DNA of 64,000 nucleotides from Streptomyces zhihengii (GCF_016919245.1 NZ_JAFEJA010000002.1:684501-748500); one strand, 5' to 3'. Shown: positions 43,696 through 52,602, counted from the first letter of the stretch. The notes: generated by a model from the letters alone, not told the origin. Translations and numbers: made by a program.

Positions 43696-44304
43696 ATGAC
43701 CGCGTCGATCGATCTCGGCACCGCTTCGCCCCTTTCCTCTGCTTCCGCCGCCCCGAGGCCCGCGTCCCCCTCCGTCGTCGCCCCCCGGACCGCGCCGGCC
43801 GCCCCCGCCCCGACCCCCGTTCCCGCCGCACCGGACACGCCCGGGCTGCTGCGTTCCGTCTTCCGGCGGCACGCCGCCGGTGTGGCGGTGATCACCGCGC
43901 AGGGGGAGCGGCCCGTCGGCTTCACCGCCACCTCGCTCACCTCCGTCGCCGCCGAACCGCCGCTGATCTCCTTCGGCATCGGCACCGGCGCGTCGAGCTG
44001 GCCGGTGCTCTCCGAGGCCGAGCACGTCGGCGTGCACATACTCGGCGAACACCAGGAGGACCTCGCCGCCCGGTTCGCCCGCAGCGGCATCGACCGCTTC
44101 GCGGGGCCCACCGGATGGCGGACGGGCCCGCACGGGGTCCCGGTGCTCGACGGTGTGCTGGCCGTGCTGGTGGGCCGGGTCGTGGCGCGCGTTCCCGCCG
44201 GTGACCACAGCATCGTCATCGCCGAGGTCGTGGACGGCGAACACGGCCCCGACGGCAGCCCGTTGCTCTATCACCAGGGGCGTTTCACCGGCCTGCGCGG
44301 CTGA
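43696..44304 (+). CDS. Flavin reductase-like FMN-binding protein
   Basis: 202 residues. After a Pro/Ala/Ser-rich N-terminal extension of about 48 residues comes the split-barrel flavin reductase domain (FRRHAAGVAVITAQGERPVGFTATSLTSVAAEPPLISFGIG, HVGVHILGEHQEDLAARFA). It would reduce free flavin for a partner monooxygenase, such as sulfonate or aromatic hydroxylases. AGAAGGA lies 7 bases before ATG 43696. The leader peptide upstream hints at a sulfur-linked partner, but no monooxygenase is adjacent. Confidence 0.88.
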   Translation: MTASIDLGTASPLSSASAAPRPASPSVVAPRTAPAAPAPTPVPAAPDTPGLLRSVFRRHAAGVAVITAQGERPVGFTATSLTSVAAEPPLISFGIGTGASSWPVLSEAEHVGVHILGEHQEDLAARFARSGIDRFAGPTGWRTGPHGVPVLDGVLAVLVGRVVARVPAGDHSIVIAEVVDGEHGPDGSPLLYHQGRFTGLRG

Positions 44305-44366
44305 GCCCGCCGGCCGTTGGCCAGATCACACGGCAAAGCGCTTGCTTAGCGGCGTCGGGGCGGGTG

Positions 44367-44378
44367 TACTGACGAGTA
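44367..44378. promoter_or_regulatory. TACT-N4-AGTA palindrome upstream of etfBA
   Basis: TACTGACGAGTA is an inverted repeat of TACT/AGTA, a layout common for TetR-family sites. It lies 119 bp before the etfB start. A good -10 (TATGCT, 44433-44438) lies between, but no clear -35 was found. The regulator is not identified. Confidence 0.4.
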
Positions 44379-44485
44379 ATATTTCGTTCGGAGCGCGGCC
44401 CGCCCCGACCGGGATCCGCCCCACAGGACGCCTATGCTGCGTTCACAAGGGATTCCAGTAGAGACGATGCAGTAGGAGAGCCGGC

Positions 44486-45271
44486 GTGAGCCTGAGGATC
44501 GTTGTCTGTGTGAAGTACGTGCCCGACGCCACCGGCGACCGGCACTTCGCCGATGACCTGACCGTCGACCGGGACGACGTCGACGGCCTGCTGTCGGAGC
44601 TGGACGAGTACGCGGTGGAGCAGGCGCTGCAGATCGCGGAGAGTGCGGACGACGCCGAGGTGACGGTGTTGACGGTGGGTCCGGAGGACGCGAAGGACGC
44701 GCTGCGCAAGGCTCTGTCGATGGGTGCGGACAAGGCGGTGCACGTCGAGGACGACGATCTGCACGGTACGGATGTGATCGGTACGTCGCTGGTGCTGGCG
44801 AAGGCGGTCGAGAAGGCCGGTTTCGATCTGGTGATCTCGGGGATGGCGTCGACGGACGGCACGATGGGTGTGGTGCCGGCGCTGCTGGCGGAGCGTCTGG
44901 GTGTGCCGCAGGTGACGCTGCTGTCGGAGGTGTCGGTCGAGGGCGGCACGGTCCGGGGCCGTCGGGACGGTGACACGGCGTCGGAGCAGCTGGAGGCGTC
45001 GCTGCCGGCGGTGGTGTCGGTGACCGACCAGTCGGGCGAGGCGCGCTACCCGTCGTTCAAGGGCATCATGGCGGCGAAGAAGAAGCCGGTGGAGTCCTGG
45101 GACCTGGAGGACCTGGAGATCGAGGCGGACGAGGTCGGTCTCGCGGGTGCGTGGAGCGCGGTCGACTCGGCGGCCGAGCGCCCGGCGCGCACGGCGGGCA
45201 CGGTCGTCAAGGACGAGGGCGAGGGCGGCAAGCAGCTCGCGGAGTTCCTGGCGGGTCAGAAGTTCGTCTGA
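44486..45271 (+). CDS. etfB: Electron transfer flavoprotein, beta subunit
   Basis: 261 residues. EtfB/FixA marks: RIVVCVKYVPDA at the N-terminus, EYAVEQALQIAE, MGADKAVHVEDDDLHGTD near 93, LVISGMASTDGTMGVVPALLAERLG near 118 and RYPSFKGIMAAKKKP near 190. With EtfA it binds FAD and AMP and carries electrons from acyl-CoA dehydrogenases to the quinone pool. AGGAGAG precedes GTG 44486. The operon partner etfA follows 86 bp downstream. Confidence 0.97.
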   Translation: MSLRIVVCVKYVPDATGDRHFADDLTVDRDDVDGLLSELDEYAVEQALQIAESADDAEVTVLTVGPEDAKDALRKALSMGADKAVHVEDDDLHGTDVIGTSLVLAKAVEKAGFDLVISGMASTDGTMGVVPALLAERLGVPQVTLLSEVSVEGGTVRGRRDGDTASEQLEASLPAVVSVTDQSGEARYPSFKGIMAAKKKPVESWDLEDLEIEADEVGLAGAWSAVDSAAERPARTAGTVVKDEGEGGKQLAEFLAGQKFV

Positions 45272-45357
45272 CGCGGCCCGGCGGGCCGAGGTTCGTCCGA
45301 GGCCCCCGTCTCTCTCGTCCCCCCTCTTTTCTTCGTTCACAGCAGGAGTGTTGTCCC

Positions 45358-46320
45358 ATGGCTGAAGTTCTCGTCTTTGTCGATCACGTGGACGGTGCGG
45401 TCCGCAAGCCCACGCTGGAGTTGCTGACGCTGGCGCGTCGGATCGGTGAGCCGGTGGCGCTCGCGGTGGGTGCGGGTGCCGAGCAGACGGCGTCGGTGCT
45501 GGCCGGTCACGGTGCGGTGCGGGTGCTGACGGTGGACGCGCCGGAGTTCGCCGAGTATCTGGTGGTGCCGAAGGTGGAGGCGCTGCAGGCGGCGGTCGAG
45601 GCGGTGTCCCCGGTGGCGGTGCTGGTGCCGTCGTCGGCGGAGGGCAAGGAGATCGCGGCGCGTGTGGCGGTGCGGATCGGTTCCGGTCTGATCACCGACG
45701 CGGTGGACCTGGAGGCCGGTGAGCAGGGTCCGGTCGCCACGCAGTCGGCGTTCGCCGCCTCGTTCACGACGAAGTCGCGCGTCTCGAAGGGTGTGCCGGT
45801 CATCACGGTGAAGCCGAACTCGGCCGCCGTGGAGCCGGCGCAGGCCGCGGGTGCGGTCGAGGCGCTGTCGGTGTCGTTCTCGGAGCGGGCGACGGGGACG
45901 AAGGTCGTGGCGCGTACGCCGCGGGAGTCGACCGGGCGTCCGGAGCTGACCGAGGCCGCGATCGTGGTCTCCGGCGGCCGGGGTGTCAACGGCGCGGAGA
46001 ACTTCGCGGTCATCGAGGCGCTCGCGGACTCCCTCGGTGCGGCGGTCGGCGCCTCGCGTGCCGCGGTCGACGCGGGCTGGTACCCGCACACCAACCAGGT
46101 CGGCCAGACCGGCAAGTCGGTCTCCCCGCAGCTGTACATCGCCTCCGGCATCTCCGGCGCGATCCAGCACCGGGCCGGCATGCAGACCTCCAAGACCATC
46201 GTCGCGATCAACAAGGACGCCGAGGCCCCGATCTTCGACCTCGTCGACTACGGCGTCGTCGGCGACCTCTTCGACGTCGTCCCCCAGCTCACCGAGGAGA
46301 TCAACACCCGCAAGGGCTGA
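45358..46320 (+). CDS. etfA: Electron transfer flavoprotein, alpha subunit
   Basis: 320 residues. N-terminal domain [20 protein letters not shown]; the C-terminal FAD domain has [73 protein letters not shown], the strongest EtfA signature, near residues 200-270. It forms the ETF heterodimer with the preceding etfB product. AGGAG precedes ATG 45358. A terminator hairpin follows. Confidence 0.97.
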   Translation: MAEVLVFVDHVDGAVRKPTLELLTLARRIGEPVALAVGAGAEQTASVLAGHGAVRVLTVDAPEFAEYLVVPKVEALQAAVEAVSPVAVLVPSSAEGKEIAARVAVRIGSGLITDAVDLEAGEQGPVATQSAFAASFTTKSRVSKGVPVITVKPNSAAVEPAQAAGAVEALSVSFSERATGTKVVARTPRESTGRPELTEAAIVVSGGRGVNGAENFAVIEALADSLGAAVGASRAAVDAGWYPHTNQVGQTGKSVSPQLYIASGISGAIQHRAGMQTSKTIVAINKDAEAPIFDLVDYGVVGDLFDVVPQLTEEINTRKG

Positions 46321-46343
46321 TCCCCCGGCACGCACACACCCGA

Positions 46344-46379
46344 CAGGGGCCGCACGGTGACACCACCGCGCGGCCCCTG
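46344..46379 (+). terminator. Terminator after etfBA
   Basis: CAGGGGCCGC (46344-46353) pairs perfectly with GCGGCCCCTG (46370-46379) around a 16-base loop, 24 bp after the etfA stop. Confidence 0.65.
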
Positions 46380-46396
46380 CCGCGTGTCACGCACCA

Positions 46397-46459
46397 TTGA
46401 CGCAGGTCACGGCCGCCCGATAGCTTAATTCAACAGAATGTTGATTCCGTGGAGCGGAA
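46397..46459 (+). promoter_or_regulatory. Promoter with two tandem palindromic operators (DUF6986 gene)
   Basis: TTGACG (46397-46402), 18-bp spacer, TAGCTT (46421-46426) is a strong promoter. Directly downstream lie TCAACAGAATGTTGA (46430-46444; perfect 6-3-6 inverted repeat) and, touching it, TTCCGTGGAGCGGAA (46445-46459; perfect 5-5-5 inverted repeat). Bound repressor would block initiation. An IclR-type regulator is a guess from the TTCCG-N5-CGGAA form. Confidence 0.7.
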
Positions 46460-46492
46460 ACACGGACGCCGACGTGTGCGGAGGGTGTGGGA

Positions 46493-47782
46493 ATGGGTCA
46501 GCAGGAGAAGGTGGCGACGAGCCTCGCGGGCGCGGTCAGCGAGGGCATCAGCGCCTCCCTCGCACCGGTGGACGCCGAGCTCGCCCGCCGCTATCCGGGG
46601 GATCCCGGCACGCGCCAGCCCGTCCACACCGTCTACGTGCCCGGCGACGTCTTCGCCGCCGGCACCCTGCGTTCCTGGGGCGACCAGGCGCTCGCCGCGC
46701 TCGACGAACACGCCCCCGACGCCCGCACCTTCGCCGGCGTCCTCGGCCTCCCCGACGAGCTGGCCGAGCCCGTGTACGACCGGGTGCGGGCCAAGCTGGA
46801 GCGCGAGCCCGTGGAGGACCTGCGCGTCGACTTCGAGGACGGCTACGCGGGCACCGACGAGGACGCGGACGCGGCGCGCGCCGCGCGGCTGATCTCCGAG
46901 GCGTACGCGCAGGGCACCGCCGCCCCGTACATGGGCATCCGGATGAAGTGCATGGAAGCCGCCGTGCGCGACCGGGGCATCCGCACCCTCGACGTCTTCC
47001 TGACGGGCCTGATGGAGGCCGGCGGCCTGCCGGACGGGCTGGTGCTCACCCTGCCGAAGGTCACCTACACCGAGCAGGTGGGCGCCATGGTGCGCCTCGT
47101 CGAGGAGTTCGAGAAGGCGCGCGGCCTGGAGCCCGGCCGGATCGGCTTCGAGATCCAGATCGAGACCAGCCAGTCCATCCTCGGCCCCGACGGCACCGCC
47201 ACCGTCGCCCGGATGATCGACGCGGCCGAGGGCCGGGCGACCGGACTGCACTACGGCACCTTCGACTACAGCGCCTGCCTCGGCGTCTCCGCCGCCCACC
47301 AGGCCAGCGACCACCCCGCGGCCGACCACGCCAAGGCCGTCATGCAGGTCGCCGCCGCCGGCACCGGCGTACGGGTGTCGGACGGCTCCACCAACGTGCT
47401 CCCGGTAGGACCGACCGCCAAGGTCCACGACGCCTGGCGGCTGCACTACGGGCTCACCCGCCGCGCCCTCGCCCGCGCCTACTACCAGGGCTGGGACATG
47501 CACCCGGGCCATCTCCCCACCCGCTACGCCGCCGTCTTCGCCTTCTACCGGGGCGGCTTCGAGCAGGCCGCCGCGCGCCTCGCGGCCTACGCCGGCCACA
47601 CGGGCGGCGACGTGATGGACGAGCCCGCCACCGCCAAGGCCCTCAGCTCCTACCTGCTCCGCGGCATCGACTGCGGCGCCCTGGACGGCGCGGAGGTCGC
47701 CCGTCTCACCGGCCTGACCCGCGCCGACCTCGACGCCTTCGCCGTACCCCGGCGCGGAGACCTGACCGCCTCCGCCCAGTAG
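46493..47782 (+). CDS. DUF6986 aldolase (HpcH/HpaI and citrate lyase-like fold)
   Basis: 429 residues. The central barrel contains LRVDFEDGYAGTDEDADAARAA near 118 (metal-binding acidic turn), VFLTGLMEAGGLPDGLVLTLPKV near 165, GFEIQIETSQSILG near 220 and TGLHYGTFDYSACLG near 250, which resemble the CoA-lyase/HpcH phosphoenolpyruvate-type barrel. The substrate is not known; some relatives sit with ureide or glyoxylate genes. GGAGGG lies 7 bases before ATG 46493. Monocistronic, bounded by tandem operators and a terminator. Confidence 0.83.
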   Translation: MGQQEKVATSLAGAVSEGISASLAPVDAELARRYPGDPGTRQPVHTVYVPGDVFAAGTLRSWGDQALAALDEHAPDARTFAGVLGLPDELAEPVYDRVRAKLEREPVEDLRVDFEDGYAGTDEDADAARAARLISEAYAQGTAAPYMGIRMKCMEAAVRDRGIRTLDVFLTGLMEAGGLPDGLVLTLPKVTYTEQVGAMVRLVEEFEKARGLEPGRIGFEIQIETSQSILGPDGTATVARMIDAAEGRATGLHYGTFDYSACLGVSAAHQASDHPAADHAKAVMQVAAAGTGVRVSDGSTNVLPVGPTAKVHDAWRLHYGLTRRALARAYYQGWDMHPGHLPTRYAAVFAFYRGGFEQAAARLAAYAGHTGGDVMDEPATAKALSSYLLRGIDCGALDGAEVARLTGLTRADLDAFAVPRRGDLTASAQ

Positions 47783-47790
47783 CCGCGGTC

Positions 47791-47825
47791 GCCGTGTGCT
47801 CCGCTCCGGAACCGGAGCACACGGC
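47791..47825. terminator. Bidirectional terminator, 13-bp perfect stem
   Basis: GCCGTGTGCTCCG (47791-47803) pairs with CGGAGCACACGGC (47813-47825) around a 9-base loop between the convergent DUF6986 and LacI-family genes. Confidence 0.85.
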
Positions 47826-47838
47826 CCGCGCGGCGGAT

Positions 47839-48897
47839 TCAGCCGGCGGGCAGGATCTCGCCCGAGCCGCGCGGGATCAGCGTGGTGTCGAGGGTGACCT
47901 GGCGGGGAGCCTCGTTCACGCCGTCCAGGCGGCGGAACAGCCGCTCCGCCGCGGTGCGGCCGAGGGCCGCCGCGTCCTGGGCTATCACCGTGATGCCGAG
48001 CAGGTCCGCGAGCTCGATGTCGTCGAAGCCGACCAGCGCCACCGGCCGTTCACAGGTGGCGAGGTGGCGCACGACGGTCACGGTGACCCGGTTGTTGCCC
48101 GCGAGGATCGCGGTCACCGGCTCCGGCGCGGCCAGCATCGCGGCCACCGCGTCGCGGACCCGGTCCGGGGCCGTGGAGCCGAGCGAGACCCAGGAGTCGT
48201 CGATCGTGAGGCCGGCGTCCGCCATCGCCGCGCGGTAGCCGCGCAGACGCTCGGCGGCCGTGTGGATGCGGGGCTGGTCGCCGATGAAGGCGATGCGCCG
48301 GTGCCCGTGGGCGATCAGATGCGCCACTCCCGAGCGGGCGCCCCCGAAGCTGTCGGAGAGCACCGCGTCCGCGTCGATCCGCCCGGCCGGCCGGTCCACG
48401 AACACGGTGGCCACACCGGCCTTGATCTCCGGCTCCAGGTAGCGGTGGTCGTCGCCCGCCGGGATGACGATCAGACCGTCCACCCGCCGCGCGCACAGCG
48501 CCAGCACCAGCTCCTGCTCACGGCTCGGGTCCTCCGCGCTGGAACCGTTGATCAGCAGCGCGCCGTGCGCCCGGGCGACCTCCTCGACCGCCCGGCTCAG
48601 CGGGCCGTAGAACGGGTCGGCGAGGTCCTCCAGGACCAGCCCGATCGACGCCGTGCGGCCCTTCCGGAGCACCCGGGCGCTGTCGTTGCGGCGGAAACCG
48701 AGGGACTCGATGGCCTCCTGGACCCGGCGCTCGGTGTCCGGAGTGACGCCCGGCTCTGCGTTGACCACCCGCGAGACGGTCTTGAGCCCCACCCCCGCAC
48801 GCGCCGCCACGTCCTTCATCGTCGGCCGGTTGCCATAACGCGGCTCGGCGCCGCCGGGAGGGCCCGTCACGGGCTGGGGGCGGGTCGTTTCGGCCAC
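47839..48897 (-). CDS. LacI-family transcriptional repressor
   Basis: 352 residues. After about 26 disordered residues comes the LacI headpiece (PTMKDVAARAGVGLKTVSRVVNAEPGVTPDTERRVQEAIESLGFRRND) with the hinge, then the periplasmic-binding-protein-like effector domain (GLVLEDLADPFYGPLSRAVEEVAR, VDGLIVIPAG, HGHRRIAFIGD, VGFDDIELADLLGITVIAQD). It probably binds a sugar. GTG 48897 has GAAGG about 8 bases upstream. A perfect palindrome in the divergent gap to the ROK kinase is the likely operator. Confidence 0.93.
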   Translation of the reverse strand: MAETTRPQPVTGPPGGAEPRYGNRPTMKDVAARAGVGLKTVSRVVNAEPGVTPDTERRVQEAIESLGFRRNDSARVLRKGRTASIGLVLEDLADPFYGPLSRAVEEVARAHGALLINGSSAEDPSREQELVLALCARRVDGLIVIPAGDDHRYLEPEIKAGVATVFVDRPAGRIDADAVLSDSFGGARSGVAHLIAHGHRRIAFIGDQPRIHTAAERLRGYRAAMADAGLTIDDSWVSLGSTAPDRVRDAVAAMLAAPEPVTAILAGNNRVTVTVVRHLATCERPVALVGFDDIELADLLGITVIAQDAAALGRTAAERLFRRLDGVNEAPRQVTLDTTLIPRGSGEILPAG

Positions 48898-48970
48898 GAG
48901 GCGCCTTCGGTCGGGGGTCGGGGGACGCGTCCGATGGTATGGGAAGGTGTGGCATCGGGCATAGGGCCTG

Positions 48971-48982
48971 GACAACGTTGTC
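48971..48982. promoter_or_regulatory. LacI-type operator, perfect palindrome
   Basis: GACAACGTTGTC is a perfect 12-bp palindrome with the central CG step typical of LacI/GalR operators. It lies 73 bp from the LacI start and 63 bp from the ROK kinase start, so it could control both divergent genes. Confidence 0.75.
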
Positions 48983-49045
48983 ATCCCCGATGGACACTGG
49001 TACGGAACCTCAGCTCCGACCATCTCCCCGGGGGATCGCACACCG

Positions 49046-49996
49046 ATGCACACCAGCCTCGTCGCCGCACTCGACATCGGCGGCACCAAGATCGCCGGAG
49101 CGTTGGTGGACGGTGACGGCGCCCTGCTGCTCCGTGCCCAGCGACCCACTCCGGCCAAGGAGGACGCCGAGACGGTGATGGGCGCCGTGTCCGCGGTCCT
49201 CGGCGACCTCGCCGCATCCCCGCTGTGGCCGGGTGCCGTCGCCGTCGGCATCGGCAGCGCGGGTCCCGTCGACCGGGCGGCCGGCACGGTCAGTCCGGTC
49301 AACGTCCCCGGCTGGCGCGGCTTCCCGCTGGTCGAGCGGGTGTCCCGGGCCGTCGGCGGCCTGCCCGTCGACCTGGTCGGCGACGGCGCCGCCATCACCG
49401 CCGCCGAGCACTGGCGCGGCGCGGCCCGCGGCTTCGACAACGCGCTCTGCATGGTGGTCTCCACCGGCGTCGGCGGCGGCCTGGTGCTCGACGGGCGGCT
49501 GCACACCGGGCCGAGCGGCAACGCCGGCCACATCGGCCACATCAGCGTCGACCTCGACGGGGACCTCTGCCCCTGCGGGGCCCGCGGCTGCGTCGAGCGC
49601 ATCGCCAGCGGCCCCAACATCGCCCGCCGCGCGCTGGAGCAGGGGTGGACCCCGGGGCCCGACGGCGACGCCACCGCCGCCGCGGTCGCCGCGTCGGCCC
49701 GCGCGGGCGACCCGGTGGCGATCGCCTCCTTCGAGCGCGCCGCGCAGGCGCTCGCGGCGGGCATCGCCGCGACGGCGACCCTCGCCGACCTCGACATCGC
49801 CGTCATCGGCGGCGGGGTCGCCGGCGCCGGAGAGGTGCTCTTCGACCCGCTGCGCCGGTCGCTGCGGGACTACGCGACGCTGTCCTTCGTCCGCCGTCTG
49901 ACGGTCGCTCCCGCGCGCATGGGCACCGACGCCGGTCTGGTGGGCGCTGCGGCCGCGGCGCTCCTCGCCCGCCGTCCGGAGCGCGCCCCGGCCTGA
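49046..49996 (+). CDS. ROK-family sugar kinase (glucokinase-like, possibly N-acetylmannosamine kinase)
   Basis: 316 residues. ATP site ALDIGGTKIAGALVD at residues 8-22; zinc motif CPCGARGCVERIASG near 175-190; second phosphate site VVSTGVGGGLVLDGRLHTG near 135. In glucokinases the zinc-His segment reads G-E-x-G-H, where the Glu contacts the sugar. Here it reads AGHIGH, with His in the Glu place, as I remember for E. coli NanK. So N-acetylmannosamine or another N-acyl sugar is a fair alternative to glucose. GGGGATCG precedes ATG 49046. Divergent from the LacI-family gene. Confidence 0.9.
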   Translation: MHTSLVAALDIGGTKIAGALVDGDGALLLRAQRPTPAKEDAETVMGAVSAVLGDLAASPLWPGAVAVGIGSAGPVDRAAGTVSPVNVPGWRGFPLVERVSRAVGGLPVDLVGDGAAITAAEHWRGAARGFDNALCMVVSTGVGGGLVLDGRLHTGPSGNAGHIGHISVDLDGDLCPCGARGCVERIASGPNIARRALEQGWTPGPDGDATAAAVAASARAGDPVAIASFERAAQALAAGIAATATLADLDIAVIGGGVAGAGEVLFDPLRRSLRDYATLSFVRRLTVAPARMGTDAGLVGAAAAALLARRPERAPA

Positions 49997-50013
49997 GCCG
50001 CCCGCGAGGGCGG

Positions 50014-50036
50014 GGCGCGGCGGCGAGGGCCGCGCC
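50014..50036. terminator. Hairpin after the ROK kinase
   Basis: GGCGCGGC (50014-50021) pairs with GCCGCGCC (50029-50036) around a 7-base loop, between the ROK kinase (+) and the small protein gene (-). Confidence 0.6.
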
Positions 50037-50056
50037 GGGCCGTCCGCGCCGCGGTC

Positions 50057-50236
50057 TCACCAGTGGCGGCCCGTCTGCTGCTGCTGGGGCACGACCACCA
50101 GGAAGGCGTCCGACTCCAGGTCCATCACCACCTCCGCCGCGAGGCCCTCGTCCCTGCGGTGCCGGGCGTACTGCTCGGCGTGCCGGCTGCCCCGCGGATC
50201 TCCCGCGGGGAACTTCTCCAACACCGTACGGCGCAT
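50057..50236 (-). CDS. Small hypothetical protein, Gln-rich C-terminus
   Basis: 59 residues: MRRTVLEKFPAGDPRGSRHA, then a helical charged middle, and an end reading VVVPQQQQTGRHW. No signal peptide, membrane helix or known family. A purine-rich GGGGGTACGGAG precedes ATG 50236. It is divergent from the P-loop/NUDIX gene across a 166-bp gap. Codon use is normal for the window, which supports real coding. Confidence 0.6.
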   Translation of the reverse strand: MRRTVLEKFPAGDPRGSRHAEQYARHRRDEGLAAEVVMDLESDAFLVVVPQQQQTGRHW

Positions 50237-50402
50237 CTCCGTACCCCCTTGTCTCTCCCGCTCCAACGACCCGCCCCCCGAGGTGTCACGGGCAACGGCC
50301 CGGCCACAGTTGAGCGGCTGATCGGCCAACCGGTTCGGACCGCTGGTTTCCGTGGCAGGGTGTTGCGGGCAATCCACAGTGGGCTACGGAAGAGGGGGAC
50401 CC

Positions 50403-51437
50403 GTGATCGTCTGGATCAACGGTTCATTCGGAGCGGGCAAGACCAGCACCGCGCGCGAACTGATCGATCTGATCCCCAACAGCACGTTGTTCGACCCCGA
50501 GACCATCGGCGACACCCTGCGGTTGCTGCTGCCGCGCAAGCGGCTGGACGAGGTGACCGACTATCAGGACCTGCCGATATGGCGCCGGCTGGTGGTGGAC
50601 ACCGCGGCCGCCCTGCTGGCCGAGCTCGGCGGGGTGCTCGTGGTGCCCATGACCGTCCTGCGCCAGGAGTACCGCGACGAGATCTTCGGTGGGCTCGCTG
50701 CCCGCCGCATAGCCGTGCGGCATGTGCTGCTGGCTCCTGCTGAAACGATTTTGCGCACCCGTATCGCCGGACGCGAGGTCCCCGGGACGCCGGACGGCGA
50801 ACTCCGCGTACGGCAGTGGTCCTACGACCACATCGAGCCCTACCGCGCGGCGCTCCCGTGGCTCACCGCGGACGCCCACGTCATCGACACCGGCCACATC
50901 GACGCCCGGGAGACCGCCCGGCTCGTCGCGGCGGCGGTCGGCAGCGGCGCGGCACCCGCCTGCGAGATCGTCCAGACCCCGGAGCCGACCGCCGAGACCG
51001 TCGCCGCCGGGGTGCTGCTCTTCGACGAGGAGAACCGGGTGCTCCTCGTCGACCCGACGTACAAGCCTGGCTGGGAGTTCCCCGGCGGGGTGGTGGAACG
51101 CGGCGAGGCGCCCGCGCGCGCGGGGGTGCGGGAGGTCGCCGAGGAGCTCGGCATCCGGCTGCCCGACGTGCCCCGGCTGCTCCTCCTCGACTGGGAACCC
51201 GCCCGCCCGCCGGGCTTCGGCGGGCTGCGCCTGATCTTCGACGGCGGGCCCCTGCCCGCCGAACTGGCGCGCACCGTGCGCCTGCCCGGGCCCGAACTGC
51301 GGAGCTGGCGCTTCGTCTCCGAACAGGAGGCCGCCGGGCTGCTGCCCCCCAACCGCTACGAGCGCCTGCGCTGGGCACTGCGCGCCAGGGAGCGCGGCAC
51401 GGTCCTCAACCTGGAGGCCGGCGTCCCCGTCGGCTGA
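50403..51437 (+). CDS. Fusion of TmrB-like P-loop ATPase and NUDIX hydrolase
   Basis: 344 residues in two domains. Residues 1-185: P-loop kinase fold, VIVWINGSFGAGKTSTAREL with Walker A G-x4-G-K-T at residues 7-14, resembling Bacillus TmrB (tunicamycin resistance ATP-binding protein) as remembered. Residues 200-335: NUDIX fold with an intact box at 229-251 (G229, E235, REVAEELGI at 243-251; pattern G-x5-E-x7-R-E-U-x-E-E-x-G-U), following YKPGWEFPGG. The N-terminal part might phosphorylate or bind a nucleotide or antibiotic while the NUDIX part cleaves a nucleoside diphosphate derivative; substrates are unknown. GTG 50403 follows GAGGGGG. An IS630-family element starts 30 bp past the stop. Confidence 0.88.
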   Translation: MIVWINGSFGAGKTSTARELIDLIPNSTLFDPETIGDTLRLLLPRKRLDEVTDYQDLPIWRRLVVDTAAALLAELGGVLVVPMTVLRQEYRDEIFGGLAARRIAVRHVLLAPAETILRTRIAGREVPGTPDGELRVRQWSYDHIEPYRAALPWLTADAHVIDTGHIDARETARLVAAAVGSGAAPACEIVQTPEPTAETVAAGVLLFDEENRVLLVDPTYKPGWEFPGGVVERGEAPARAGVREVAEELGIRLPDVPRLLLLDWEPARPPGFGGLRLIFDGGPLPAELARTVRLPGPELRSWRFVSEQEAAGLLPPNRYERLRWALRARERGTVLNLEAGVPVG

Positions 51438-51469
51438 ACCGCCCGCCCGTGCGTCCCGCACGGCGGCTA

Positions 51470-52602
51470 GTCTTCTGAGTCAGGAATTCTGTTCAGATGT
51501 ATAAGCTTGGTATGTGGCGCGTACTGGGCGGCCGAAGGCCGAGTTGATCCTGTCCGATGAGGAACGGGCTGCGCTCGAGGGATGGGTGCGACGTCGCTCC
51601 ACGCCGCAGGCGTGGGCTCTGCGGTGCCGGATCATCCTGGCTTGTGCGGAGGGTACTTCGAACAAGGACGTCGCGGCCCGGCTCGACTCGACTCCGCATG
51701 CTGTGGGCCGCTGGCGGGCGAGATTCGTCGAGCACCGGATCGCCGGCCTGGGCGACATGCCCCGCTCGGGCGGTCCCAGGTCGGTCACCGACGAACAGGT
51801 AGCCGCGCTCGTCGCCAAGACCCTGGAGTCCGCCCCGAAGAACGCGACGCACTGGTCGACACGGTCGATGGCGAGGCAGACGGGTCTGTCGCAGTCCACG
51901 GTGTCACGGGTCTGGCGGGCGTTCGGCCTGCAGCCGCACCGCTCGGAGACCTTCAAGCTGTCGACGGATCCGTACTTCGTCGACAAGGTCCACGATGTCG
52001 TCGGCCTCTACCTGGACCCGCCCGAGCGGGCCCTTGTCTTCTGCGTGGACGAGAAGTCACAGATCCAGGCCCTGGACCGCTCTCAGCCGGTGCTGCCGAT
52101 GATGCCCGGAGTGCCGCAACGCGTCACACACGACTATGTCCGCGCGGGCACCACCACCCTGTTCGCCGCCCTGGAGGTCGCCACCGGCAAGGTGATCGGT
52201 TCCCTGCACCGGCGCCACCGGGCTGAGGAGTTCAAGAAGTTCCTCATCAAGCTCGACAGTGAAGTGCCCGATGGTCTCGAGGTCCACTTGGTGCTGGACA
52301 ACTACGCCACCCACAAGACCCCGGCCATCAAGACCTGGCTGCTGGCCCACCCCCGGTTCCACCTGCACTTCACACCGACCGGGTCGTCCTGGCTCAACCT
52401 GGTGGAGCGATGGTTTGCCGAGCTGACGAACAAACAGATACGGCGAGGCGTCCACAAGACAGTCCAGGCTCTGGAGCAGGACATCCGGACCTGGATCGCA
52501 GCCTGGAACACCGACCCCAAGCCCTACGTCTGGACCAAGACCGCGGACGAGATCCTCGAACGCCTCGCCTCATATCTGAATAGAATTCCTGACTCAGAAG
52601 AC
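51470..52602 (+). mobile_element. IS630-family insertion sequence, 1,133 bp
   Basis: The element runs from GTCTTCTGAGTCAGGAATTC (left end) to the inverse of the same sequence (right end); the terminal inverted repeats match at 28 of the first 30 positions (51470-51499 and 52573-52602). It is flanked by TA on both sides (51468-51469 and 52603-52604), the hallmark TA target duplication of IS630/Tc1 elements. One full-length transposase gene lies inside. It abuts a MITE-like element on its right. Confidence 0.93.

Noticed and set aside
48898..49806. N-terminal extension of the LacI-family gene to 49806
   Set aside because: The extra 303 residues lie antisense to the ROK kinase and are Ser/Ala/Thr/Pro/Arg-rich with no domain; GTG 48897 gives a normal LacI length.
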